Assembly (NCBI RefSeq): GCF_001909055.1
Contig: NZ_LVWI01000064.1
Span: forward strand, 1 to 43,901
Direction of reading: 5' to 3'
DNA length: 43,901 nt
Source of the DNA: Paenibacillus helianthi
Lineage (GTDB): Bacteria; Bacillota; Bacilli; Paenibacillales; Paenibacillaceae
A program made the translations under genes and the position numbers. The notes below the pieces were generated by a model, which was not told the DNA's origin, searched no databases, and saw only the letters and a list, made by a program, of their open reading frames with translations. This document shows positions 15,456-22,791 of the stretch, in pieces. Position 1 is the first letter of the stretch. Each line of letters begins with the position of its first letter.

Positions 15456-16118
15456 ATGAAAGTCAAAGCAATGATTAAGCAAAATAATGTACTGCGTGAG
15501 CAGATGACACCCTTCAACCGCTCTTATTATGAAGATATGCTGCTGGCGCTCCGTGCCAGCAAAGTAGACCCGGTCCGAACCGAGCAGCTGCTGCTGGAGG
15601 CGGCAGCACTTCTGCTGGAGGGGCAGGGTAAAGGTAAAAATGCCAAACAGATTTTTGGCGAGCATCCTGAGGACTATTTCAAAGAGATTACCGGCAGCGT
15701 CTCTACCCCCAAGGTGCGCAGCAAGCTGAACCACTACCTGATGATTTCCTGTGCCGCACTGACAGGGCTGTTCAGTGTGTATGCCATCGCTGGCCTGCTC
15801 CTGTTATGGAGTACAGGGGAAGCGGGCCTGTTCGGCCGGATCAGTATATTTACAATTCTTGTCGTAGGTGCGGGGGCTATTGTCCTTATGGAGATGATCA
15901 TGAGATGGATGTCCTCCTTATCCGAGGATGATGCGCCAAAGCCCAAGGCATTCGATATCAAGGCACTCGGAATTTATGTAGGCATTGCTATTCTGGTAGT
16001 ATTCCTCGGTGTGTTTCTTGACAACTTGTTTCCGGTCATTTCTATCTCCCCTTGGGTAAGTCTGGTTCTCGCTGTGGCCGGGGGGCTTGGGTTAAAGTTA
16101 GTATTTTTCAGATCATAG
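15456..16118 (+). CDS. DUF1129-like membrane protein
   Basis: A 220-residue protein: a soluble N-terminal part of about 90 residues (including LLLEGQGKGKNAKQIFGEHP, a pattern seen in DUF1129 proteins), then four hydrophobic segments at about 92-112, 122-142, 167-187 and 197-216. The start chosen is ATG 15456 (MKVKAMIKQNNV); GGAGG is present but 13 bases away, and MIKQNN at 15471 is an alternative. An upstream in-frame extension overlaps the promoter and is unlikely. DUF1129 has no assigned function. It is 42 bases ahead of a secreted-protein gene and shares its terminator. Confidence 0.7.
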   Translation: MKVKAMIKQNNVLREQMTPFNRSYYEDMLLALRASKVDPVRTEQLLLEAAALLLEGQGKGKNAKQIFGEHPEDYFKEITGSVSTPKVRSKLNHYLMISCAALTGLFSVYAIAGLLLLWSTGEAGLFGRISIFTILVVGAGAIVLMEMIMRWMSSLSEDDAPKPKAFDIKALGIYVGIAILVVFLGVFLDNLFPVISISPWVSLVLAVAGGLGLKLVFFRS

Positions 16119-16160
16119 ATGTCAGGGTTCCAAGTTCAACTCAAACAGGGGGAAACGTCC

Positions 16161-17120
16161 ATGAAAATGAAAAAAATTCTTCTATCCGCCGCTATAACTG
16201 CTGTTCTGGGACTGCCTGCAGGGATTAACGGACATGTTCTGGCAGAGGGTGCAGCTACCGGAACCGCCGGAGCTTCCGCCCCTGCCCCTGGAAGCAAGGT
16301 GACCGCTGAAGCGGGCAGCAGTCATGCTGAAGCGGTATACAAGGCGGCTCTCCCGATGCTGGCCTCTTCCGCCAGACTTCCGGAGGCAGTCCGGTTCCTG
16401 AACAGCAATATCTATGCGGTCAGCCCTTATCAGGCAACCGTATTGACCCTGAAGCTGGAGAATCTTCATAAGGCTGCCATGAATACCTGGGAGAGCAAAT
16501 TCAGCAGCAGCAGTGTTCAGCGGAAGCTGACCTCAGTCTACAAAGCAGGCATCAGCATGACCAAGCTGGCCGAGACCACCCAGGATGCTTCGTTGCGGGA
16601 CCTGCTGAAGAGTGCAGGGGAAAGCGGCTATAAGCTGGAGACGGCTGAAGGCTCCTTTTTTCCGGTGATTGATTATGCGGCTTACCGCAAATATAAAGTT
16701 TACGTTACGAATGACATCCGTGATTATATTTCCATTATGGCTACGGAAGCAGACCTGCCCTCCTCCAAAGATAACGGACTGGTTATTTCCTGGGGGGATG
16801 TTGCCGCCCGGGCGCTGGCTCAGGAGGAGTTCATCCAGAGCCACCCCAAATCGAACCGTATTTCGGCGGTGAAGGCCTTATATTCCCAATATGTAATCAA
16901 TACCTTTTATGGACAAAACAATACCCCTCTTTTCCATTATGACAATCTGGAGATGGACCTGGAGGCACAGAAGGCATACAGCAGCATTCTCTCCAAGAGC
17001 AATGGCAGCAGCCCTTTTCTCCTGAAACTGGAGGGCTTCATGAAGCTGCTGAAGGAGAATGGCTATAAGCTGGATGATGGTGTTACTGATTATCTGAAGA
17101 CTGAGGTACCTCAGTCTTAA
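16161..17120 (+). CDS. Exported protein of unknown function
   Basis: A 319-residue protein with a clear signal peptide (MKMKKILLSAAITAVLGLPA, cleavage probably after VLA at about residue 28). The mature part begins with an Ala/Gly/Ser-rich linker of about 30 residues and is then helical, with evenly spaced Lys, Tyr and Ser. No lipobox, sortase signal or known domain is evident. AGGGGG lies before the ATG at 16161; an extension to 16119 would spoil the signal peptide. It is the second gene of a unit with the DUF1129-like membrane protein, suggesting a shared envelope role. Unknown function. Confidence 0.75.
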   Translation: MKMKKILLSAAITAVLGLPAGINGHVLAEGAATGTAGASAPAPGSKVTAEAGSSHAEAVYKAALPMLASSARLPEAVRFLNSNIYAVSPYQATVLTLKLENLHKAAMNTWESKFSSSSVQRKLTSVYKAGISMTKLAETTQDASLRDLLKSAGESGYKLETAEGSFFPVIDYAAYRKYKVYVTNDIRDYISIMATEADLPSSKDNGLVISWGDVAARALAQEEFIQSHPKSNRISAVKALYSQYVINTFYGQNNTPLFHYDNLEMDLEAQKAYSSILSKSNGSSPFLLKLEGFMKLLKENGYKLDDGVTDYLKTEVPQS

Positions 17121-17135
17121 ATCCCCATAATATAG

Positions 17136-17172
17136 AAGGCCCGCCCCATAACTTCCTGGGACGGGCCTTTTT
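17136..17172 (+). terminator. Terminator after the exported-protein gene
   Basis: Stem AAGGCCCGCCC (17136-17146) with GGGACGGGCCTT, followed by TTTTT. It lies between convergent genes and may also slow transcription from ilvA. Confidence 0.85.
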
Positions 17173-17196
17173 CGTCTGTATGCAATGGATAGAGGA

Positions 17197-18459
17197 TTAG
17201 ATCAGCATATTAAACAAGTTGGGATCCTTATTGATTTCCAGATAATCCACACCTTTTTGCTTCATCCGTTCAATGAGCGGGGTGTAATCCTCTTTATGCT
17301 GAAGCTCAATTCCGACCAGCGCCGGACCGTTCTCCTTTTCATTCTTCTTCGTATATTCGAAACGTGTGATATCATCTCCGGGTCCAAGCACCTCAGCGAG
17401 GAACTCGCGCAGGGCACCGGCGCGCTGCGGAAAGTTAACCATGAAATAATGCTTAAGACCTTCATAGATCAGCGACCGTTCCTTGATCTCCTGCATCCGG
17501 TCAATATCATTGTTCCCGCCGCTGATGATACAGACCACCGTTTTGCCGCGGATTTGGTCGCGGTACAGATCAAGCGCCGCGATGGGCAGCGAGCCTGCAG
17601 GCTCCACAACAATCGCATTCTCGTTGTACAGCTCCAGAATGGTCGTACAAGCCTTGCCCTCCGGCACCTTAACCACATCGTCAAGGCGGCGGGAGCAGAT
17701 ATCATAAGTCAATCCGCCCACTCGTTTCACGGCAGCTCCATCGACAAATTTATTAATCTCTTCCAGGGTGATCACTTCTCCGCGCTTCAGCGCTTCGCTC
17801 ATCGAGGCCGCGCCGGAAGGCTCAACGCCAATAACCTTTGTAGAAGGGCTCACCGTCTTCACATAGGTGGCAACACCCGCTGCCAGGCCGCCTCCGCCAA
17901 TGGTAACAAACACAAAGTCAGCGGGCTTGTCCAGGCTCTCCATAACCTCCATCGCAATCGTACCGTTTCCGGCGATAATCCGCGGTTCATCGAACGGATG
18001 AATCAGTGTCATACTATGATCAATGCATGCCTGCAGCGCCTCATCATAAGCATCATCGAAGGTGTCGCCCTTTAGAATGACCTCAACATACTCGCCGCCG
18101 AACTTCCGGACCTGCTTAATCTTTTGATTAGGAGTGGTGGTTGGCATATATATCTTCCCTTTAATGCCCAGAGCCTTGCAGGAGTAGGCTACACCCTGCG
18201 CATGGTTCCCCGCGCTTGCACAGACAATGCCCTTGGCTCTATCCTCTGCAGACAAGCTGCGGATCATATTATAGGCACCCCGGATCTTGAAGGAGCGGAC
18301 AATCTGCAGATCCTCACGTTTCAAATACACATTACAGCCGTATCTGGCCGACAGCACCGTATCCAACTGCAAAGGGGTGCGGACGATAACCTCCCGCAGC
18401 ACATGATGCGCACGCACAATATCTTCCATTCCTACGATCCGGTCTTCGCCTTCTCTCAT
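17197..18459 (-). CDS. ilvA: Threonine dehydratase (biosynthetic), IlvA
   Basis: PLP enzyme converting threonine to 2-oxobutanoate, first step of isoleucine synthesis. PLP lysine at about residue 58 in RSFKIRGAYN; the phosphate-binding glycine loop is TIGGGGLAAG; CIISGGNND follows. The single C-terminal ACT-like domain (about 325-420; NFPQRAGALREFLAEVLGPGDDITRFEY) matches the short Bacillus type (about 420 residues) rather than the two-domain enterobacterial enzyme. Start set at ATG 18459 with GAGG upstream; a GTG five codons earlier is possible. Promoter at 18504-18532. I found no T-box or BCAA leader features. Confidence 0.94.
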   Translation of the reverse strand: MREGEDRIVGMEDIVRAHHVLREVIVRTPLQLDTVLSARYGCNVYLKREDLQIVRSFKIRGAYNMIRSLSAEDRAKGIVCASAGNHAQGVAYSCKALGIKGKIYMPTTTPNQKIKQVRKFGGEYVEVILKGDTFDDAYDEALQACIDHSMTLIHPFDEPRIIAGNGTIAMEVMESLDKPADFVFVTIGGGGLAAGVATYVKTVSPSTKVIGVEPSGAASMSEALKRGEVITLEEINKFVDGAAVKRVGGLTYDICSRRLDDVVKVPEGKACTTILELYNENAIVVEPAGSLPIAALDLYRDQIRGKTVVCIISGGNNDIDRMQEIKERSLIYEGLKHYFMVNFPQRAGALREFLAEVLGPGDDITRFEYTKKNEKENGPALVGIELQHKEDYTPLIERMKQKGVDYLEINKDPNLFNMLI

Positions 18460-18503
18460 TTTCCCTCGCCTCACTGTCTCTAACTTATCAATTTGCTTCT
18501 TGT

Positions 18504-18532
18504 AACATACTCTTCCGGGGACATTTTTTCAA
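18504..18532 (-). promoter_or_regulatory. Promoter of ilvA
   Basis: Minus strand: -35 TTGAAA (18527-18532), 17-base spacer, -10 TATGTT (18504-18509), about 45 bases ahead of the start. Confidence 0.5.
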
Positions 18533-18549
18533 GCATTGTCCTCTCCAGG

Positions 18550-18685
18550 TTAGTACACTTTGAATCTGGATACCGTGTGCAGCAGGTTCGCCGGGCTGTG
18601 CTTGATCTCTTCCATCTCGGCAACGCCTACGTAATCTGCTCTACACTCTCAGCGGGCTGAAGCCGTTGGCGGATCTTGACGCTGA
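18550..18685 (-). pseudogene. Relic of the C-terminal end of a methyl-accepting chemotaxis protein
   Basis: On the minus strand, 18615-18550 reads MEEIKHSPANLLHTVSRFKVY then stop, closely matching the last residues of MCP signalling domains, which end in a (V/A)xRFKV-type motif. Just upstream in another frame, SVEQIT is followed by TAG where a Gln codon (CAG) is expected, as in the usual SVEQITQAV. So one stop and one frameshift separate recognisable pieces. The rest of the receptor is gone. The short length limits certainty. Confidence 0.5.
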
Positions 18686-18728
18686 TTATCCCCTTACCGT
18701 TTCACTCCAAAAGAACATAACTTAACAA

Positions 18729-18748
18729 GCGTTTACCTTTGTAAACGC
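18729..18748. repeat. Small perfect inverted repeat
   Basis: GCGTTTAC (18729-18736), CTTT, GTAAACGC (18741-18748). No T run on either strand, so an operator or a remnant is as likely as a terminator. Confidence 0.4.
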
Positions 18749-19044
18749 CCAAATCGAAGCCGGTTTATTGGATTACACAAGAATATAAGCCCATTTATGT
18801 TAGGTTTTATATTAGGAAGGCTGACACAATTAATTAAGAGGGAGGTTGTGGAGAAAAAATTAAGGTGGGGTTATAACAGAGGCGTTGTACCACCGCAGGC
18901 ATTGTATTGCTTTTTCTCCAAATAATAGCCTGCGGCGTAAACGACCTGCTGTTCCATTCGAGCATGTCCAAGTATGCTGGTGCATCTGATAGAGAGAATA
19001 ACTGCGAAGGCGGTATAATGCGTAGAGTGCTTCCACGCTCCCTT
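18749..19044. other. Decayed stretch without an intact gene
   Basis: No complete gene is supported. On the minus strand, a frame ending at the TAA at 18871-18873 contains MEQQVVYAAGYYLEKKQYN from 18957. Its pattern resembles a TPR helix of the receptor encoded at 19547-20956 (ALYYLKQSLYQIG), so this may be the remnant of a second receptor of that kind. Nothing else recognised. Confidence 0.35.
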
Positions 19045-19302
19045 TTAGGATGCGGAGTTTGCGGTCCGATACAGCTGTGCACGCGTTGGCCATAGCTCTT
19101 CGGCTGCCAGCCTGCTGCCGGCTGCACCTGATCTTTTTTTCACTTGGGCGACGTTGCTTCGGGTGTATTGATTAATCAGTTCGTCGAGTACCATCGATTG
19201 ATGAAGCACAGCCGGATGATCCAGATCGTACTTGTATTGCAGATTGTTCAAATCTCGCCGGGCTTGTTCCAAAGTTTGTTTCAAACAGTCCTGTTCTCTC
19301 AC
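19045..19302 (-). CDS. Spo0E-family aspartyl-phosphate phosphatase
   Basis: An 85-residue protein. Two predicted helices, LKQTLEQARRDLNNLQYKY and VLHQSMVLDELINQYTR, carry the Spo0E signature SxxLDxLIxxY. Proteins of this family dephosphorylate Spo0A~P and delay sporulation. The start is GTG 19302 with GGAGGG ahead. The C-terminal 30 residues are basic and Ala-rich and not conserved in the family. It lies downstream, same strand, of the receptor-peptide pair, separated by a strong terminator, so it may be expressed separately or by read-through. Which Spo0E paralogue it is cannot be said. Confidence 0.82.
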   Translation of the reverse strand: MREQDCLKQTLEQARRDLNNLQYKYDLDHPAVLHQSMVLDELINQYTRSNVAQVKKRSGAAGSRLAAEELWPTRAQLYRTANSAS

Positions 19303-19385
19303 TTCTATCCCTCCTCTTTTAGTATTTTAGAGGGCTATGTCTTTTTCGGGGTGAAAATTTTTTCAGATAATTTTTGGAAGAATTG

Positions 19386-19427
19386 AAAAAAGACCAGCCA
19401 AGGACTTGCCAAGGAATGGTCTTTTTT
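19386..19427 (-). terminator. Strong terminator after the signalling-peptide gene
   Basis: AAAAAAGACCA (19386-19396) pairs perfectly with TGGTCTTTTTT (19417-19427); T runs on both strands make it bidirectional. The loop holds two copies of GCCAAGG. It is 37 bases after the peptide gene stop. Confidence 0.85.
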
Positions 19428-19464
19428 CGAGCAATATCGTCTACTCCAGAACTATAGTAATAGA

Positions 19465-19584
19465 TTAACCCCCATGATTATCGGACATAATGACGAAGGA
19501 ATGTGAGGTACCCGAATGAATTGGAACAACAAGCACCAGGGCAAAACTAGCTACGACCAATAGAGATGCCAATTTTCTTTTCAT
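19465..19584 (-). CDS. Exported pro-peptide, candidate quorum-sensing signal (Phr/Alo-like)
   Basis: A 39-residue gene product. It starts with ATG 19584 inside the 3' end of the receptor gene, in another frame, overlapping by 38 bases; AGAGGAGGAAG lies ahead of the start. The N terminus MKRKLASLLVVASFALVLVV is a textbook Sec signal: basic residues then a hydrophobic core. A short polar part (HSGTSHSF) and the C terminus VIMSDNHGG follow. Pro-peptides of RRNPP systems have this form: secretion, extracellular cleavage, and import of the last 5-10 residues, which bind the receptor. From memory, the Paenibacillus Alo13 mature peptide is a hexapeptide of pattern SxxxGG; the last six residues here, SDNHGG, fit. 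The partner is the receptor encoded immediately upstream. Function is inferred. Confidence 0.75.
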   Translation of the reverse strand: MKRKLASLLVVASFALVLVVPIHSGTSHSFVIMSDNHGG

Positions 19585-20956
19585 GTTCTTCTTCCTCCTC
19601 TTTTAATAGGTTCTGATATCTATGTTGTATTTCATGGGGTGCAAATGCTCTATATCTCTCAAATAACCTCACACAGGCGAGAATACGGGTTTCGTTGTTG
19701 ATGAGAGATGACGTGAACAGACTAGACAATAAGTATTCAAAACCTATCTGGTATAGGCTTTGTTTCAGATAGTACAGGGCCACTCCGTATAGAAAACGGG
19801 CGTGCTGCTCAGAGACCACTTGCTTCGTATATACACCCACAGCCTCTTGATATTTTATCTGCATGTAGCCGTTGATTTCAGAATTAAAATACTGCAGGAT
19901 GTGATCCACATTGAGATCAAACAGATTGGCCGCCTCTGTAATATTTAATAAGCCGACCAGAAGCTCATCCTTGTTCTGTTCAATATAGAAAACATAATCA
20001 GCTAGTACACTTTCATCCCCGCGCATCAGCTTGGATACGTAGATGTTGGCCTGTGCCCATCCTTTATACAGTTTCAGCCAATGCAGGGTGTCCTCATCGG
20101 TTTCTTTGACCCAGCTCAAGTCTTCATAGGCGTATGTGTATTGGATTCCCTGCTCATAATCGTTCCTGGAATCGCAGACGCTCCCGCGAAGCAGATAAGA
20201 GAAGGCCAGATATACAAACATCGGTTTCTTAGGTTTCTTAGGCTGCTCCCGTTTCGCCCTCGCCGGCTGTGGTATCGTAAAAAGCTGGATTCTTGCCAGC
20301 CGTTCCATCTCCTCGGCTATCGGTTCCACTTTGTCCCAACGCCTAAGCGAACGGTAGGTATTCGCCAGATCCCGTAGCGCATCAAGCTGATCGATTTCGT
20401 CAAGCCGGTCTACAAAAGGCTCAAACTGGAGCGCACACTGGAGGTTATCCTCCTGATTATCGCTTAGCCGAAGTGTAAACAGGCGATACTGGCAAAAGGC
20501 CAGGCGTTCGGAATGCTGCCTCCTCTCACTGAGGGCAACGCTCTCATAGATCAAGACTGCTGCGGCGCGCCTGCCTTCCACGAAGAATTCCTCAGCGGTC
20601 TCAAACAGCAAAGGGGAGTAGGTCAGATTGTCCAGGAGCAGCGGCAGAATCCGCTTGATGCAATCAAGCTTGTCCAACTCTGCACAACGATAGAGAAAGG
20701 GTCTGACTCTTCGCCAGTTCGGTACGGCTTCAACCATACACTCCTGAATATACTGCTCGTAAAAATGTCCTTTGGGCAAGCCGAGGACAGCAGTCATACG
20801 GTCCAGCTGATCCACGCCCATAATCCGGTTACCCTTTAGAATAGAACTCACGGTACCTGCATTAAGCCCCGCAAGCCTTCCCAATTGGCTGAAGCTCAGA
20901 GCCTCACGTTCGATAAAACGCTCCAGCTCGGTGCGAATCGTGGTTGCATGGTTCAA
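19547..20956 (-). CDS. RRNPP-type peptide receptor/regulator (HTH + TPR; AloR-like)
   Basis: A 469-residue regulator. An XRE-type HTH spans about residues 15-65 (LSFSQLGRLAGLNAGTVSSILKGN), followed by some 380 residues of helical TPR-like repeats with recurring YxxALxYL patterns, and a Pro/Lys-rich linker at about 235-250 (REQPKKPKKP). This is the plan of PlcR, NprR and Paenibacillus AloR receptors, which bind an imported peptide in the TPR groove. The start is most likely TTG 20956, seven bases after AAGGGGTG; a GTG three codons earlier overlaps that site. Promoter at 21045-21073. The C-terminal Glu run (EEEEE) is encoded by the ribosome site of the overlapping peptide gene. Regulated targets are unknown. 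Confidence 0.82.
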   Translation of the reverse strand: MNHATTIRTELERFIEREALSFSQLGRLAGLNAGTVSSILKGNRIMGVDQLDRMTAVLGLPKGHFYEQYIQECMVEAVPNWRRVRPFLYRCAELDKLDCIKRILPLLLDNLTYSPLLFETAEEFFVEGRRAAAVLIYESVALSERRQHSERLAFCQYRLFTLRLSDNQEDNLQCALQFEPFVDRLDEIDQLDALRDLANTYRSLRRWDKVEPIAEEMERLARIQLFTIPQPARAKREQPKKPKKPMFVYLAFSYLLRGSVCDSRNDYEQGIQYTYAYEDLSWVKETDEDTLHWLKLYKGWAQANIYVSKLMRGDESVLADYVFYIEQNKDELLVGLLNITEAANLFDLNVDHILQYFNSEINGYMQIKYQEAVGVYTKQVVSEQHARFLYGVALYYLKQSLYQIGFEYLLSSLFTSSLINNETRILACVRLFERYRAFAPHEIQHRYQNLLKEEEEEHEKKIGISIGRS

Positions 20957-21044
20957 AAAAAACACCCCTTAGACCCGCTTCACAATGGCGAAATTTCCCG
21001 ATGTAACTTCGCTAACATTTGATAATATTTACTAATATATTGCA

Positions 21045-21073
21045 AATATAACCACATTTCTCCGTCAGGTCAA
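21045..21073 (-). promoter_or_regulatory. Promoter of the receptor-peptide operon
   Basis: Minus strand: -35 TTGACC (21068-21073), 17-base spacer, -10 TATATT (21045-21050). The leader of about 85 bases contains AT-rich repeats (AATATATTAGTAAATATT) that could be operator sequence. Confidence 0.6.
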
Positions 21074-21157
21074 TTCTTTTTTTTGCATTCTTCTTTTTTC
21101 TGCATCATGTTATATAATACGCCATTTTTCGCGTGGAATTTTGACATAAAAGCACAA

Positions 21158-21185
21158 AAAATCACAGCCGGATCCGGCTGTGATT
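21158..21185 (-). terminator. Terminator of the SEC-C/TPR gene
   Basis: Perfect palindrome around ATCACAGCCGG/CCGGCTGTGAT, flanked by a T run on the minus strand; 20 bases after the stop at 21205. Confidence 0.85.
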
Positions 21186-21204
21186 TGTATTTCAGTGTTC
21201 ATCC

Positions 21205-22518
21205 CTACTGCTTCAGCATCCACTTCAGCAGATCAGGTACGCTCGCCCATAGACGGGAGTGCATAATGACATATTCGATCGCTTCATTGGAATCACCCAT
21301 TCCGACAAAATCAGGAAGGTTATGCGGCAGCCGCTTCACACCCAGCAGATAATCGGGCACATGCTTGTTCACACCCCGTGCCACGCGGTAGAGCATTTTG
21401 AGCTGGGAGGTGATTCCGTTCTTCTTGTATTCCAGAATGATGCGGTCATAGGCATAAGCGGCAGCAGCATCATCCTTGCCGTACTTCTCCAGCACCTGCT
21501 CAGCCTGCTTCAACTGGTTGCTGTACAGGTATACGGCAGCAAGCAGATAGCGCGCACCGGTATTATCTTCCGTATTCAGCTCCAGAATATGCTCCAGAAT
21601 TTGCGCTGCTTCTTTGGCATTTCCGCCAAACCAGCAGGATTCAGCGTAGCTTTTACAAATCCGGATGTACGGGCGGGTCTCATGAAGACCCCAGAAGTGC
21701 CCCTTATTCTTCTCAAAAAAGAGTTCACCCAGCTCTCGTTCACCTGCAGCGATCCCCGCTTTGAGATGAGCCCGTGCATCTTGTTCATTCTCCGATTCTT
21801 CAGCCAGGATCAGATAGGCGTCTGAGCTGTCTGGATACAGGTCCAGCGCAGCCTGCGCCAGCTGTATTCTCCGTTTGGAGGACGTTGCTTCCATGGCTTT
21901 GTACAGCAGAGCCTGGGCTTTATCCTTGGGTGTGCCCGGACCGTTCATTGCCAAAAGCTCATCTGCCTCGCCGCCCATGCCATACTCCTCGATATAGTTA
22001 AGCATTTCTTTGACCTTGCGAGAAATTGTAGCCGTTGTGACCTCATATTTATCGGCGAGTTCCGCCTGCGTAATATTGAAGCCGTACTCCTCAGACAGCA
22101 GATACTCAATTGCCGCACAGAAAGAGCCTGTCTTCTTTACAGCAGGTTTGGTCTGGCGGGAATACCCGTTCCATAGCACCAGAGCTTCAAAAATCAGCTC
22201 CCGCTCGTATTGATTTCTCATACTCTCGATAAGCTGCAAAGCCAGCTGTTCGTGAGCCGGGTGCTCCCATTTCAGTTCACGAGCCACCATCTTCTTCAGC
22301 TTGGTCAGGGTAAGCTTGTTCTCAGGCCGAATTGCGGTTTCCTGGACTGCCTCTTCCATTTCCGGCAGCGAGGCTGCAGCCTCTTGCGCGGCCGCTTCCC
22401 CCGTTGTTACCAGCCGCAATATGGATTCTACTGCAGAGGATTCCTTGTCCAGGCAGCATCTCTTATATTTTTTCCCGCTTCCGCATGGGCACAAGTCATT
22501 TCTTCCAACCTTACTCAA
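21205..22518 (-). CDS. SEC-C zinc-motif protein with HTH-like and TPR-like regions
   Basis: A 437-residue protein starting MSKVGRNDLCPCGSGKKYKRCC: the SEC-C zinc-binding motif (CxCxSGKKYKxCC) known from the SecA C terminus. A helical region, a possible helix-turn-helix at about 150-180 (ELADKYEVTTATISRKVKEM) and C-terminal repeats of TPR type (ALDLYPDSSDAYLILAEESE; AKEAAQILEHILELNTEDN) follow. The start is TTG 22518, eight bases after AAGGGGG; upstream in-frame codons do not extend the motif. Cytoplasmic. The SEC-C motif often mediates zinc-dependent protein or ribosome contact; the role here is unknown. It has its own terminator and is not obviously part of the receptor operon. Confidence 0.75.
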   Translation of the reverse strand: MSKVGRNDLCPCGSGKKYKRCCLDKESSAVESILRLVTTGEAAAQEAAASLPEMEEAVQETAIRPENKLTLTKLKKMVARELKWEHPAHEQLALQLIESMRNQYERELIFEALVLWNGYSRQTKPAVKKTGSFCAAIEYLLSEEYGFNITQAELADKYEVTTATISRKVKEMLNYIEEYGMGGEADELLAMNGPGTPKDKAQALLYKAMEATSSKRRIQLAQAALDLYPDSSDAYLILAEESENEQDARAHLKAGIAAGERELGELFFEKNKGHFWGLHETRPYIRICKSYAESCWFGGNAKEAAQILEHILELNTEDNTGARYLLAAVYLYSNQLKQAEQVLEKYGKDDAAAAYAYDRIILEYKKNGITSQLKMLYRVARGVNKHVPDYLLGVKRLPHNLPDFVGMGDSNEAIEYVIMHSRLWASVPDLLKWMLKQ

Positions 22519-22639
22519 AAGTAATTCCCCCTTAAATCTGTAACTAACCATTCGCATGAGCGTATTGCTGCTTTAGCACTACAGGTATCATTTCCGGGCA
22601 CGAGGCATTCTATATGACTTGCATTTCTAATGATTTAAA

Positions 22640-22665
22640 AAAGGCCTTTCCTGAAAGGAAAGACC
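22640..22665 (-). terminator. Terminator of the purine operon
   Basis: Minus strand: GGTCTTTCC pairs with GGAAAGGCC (one mismatch), loop of five, then TTTTTT. It is about 130 bases after the purD stop. Confidence 0.75.
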
Positions 22666-22791
22666 CTTTATCTGTATATATCCGCACATTTTTCCCCCGT
22701 ACGAGTTGTATTATAGCACTTCTTCTATCACTTGTCAGTCCTTTTTTAGGACTAATAGCGTAAAAGGGTTCTCTAATACAGTTCTTTGTCC

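Noticed and set aside
18475..18833. T-box or BCAA-responsive leader upstream of ilvA
   Set aside because: No conserved T-box sequence or terminator/antiterminator pair; a simple promoter close to the gene and an MCP relic explain the stretch better.
18834..19127. 97-codon and 77-codon minus-strand frames overlapping the Spo0E-like gene's end
   Set aside because: No ribosome sites, composition unlike neighbours, and they overlap a recognised gene; the region looks decayed.
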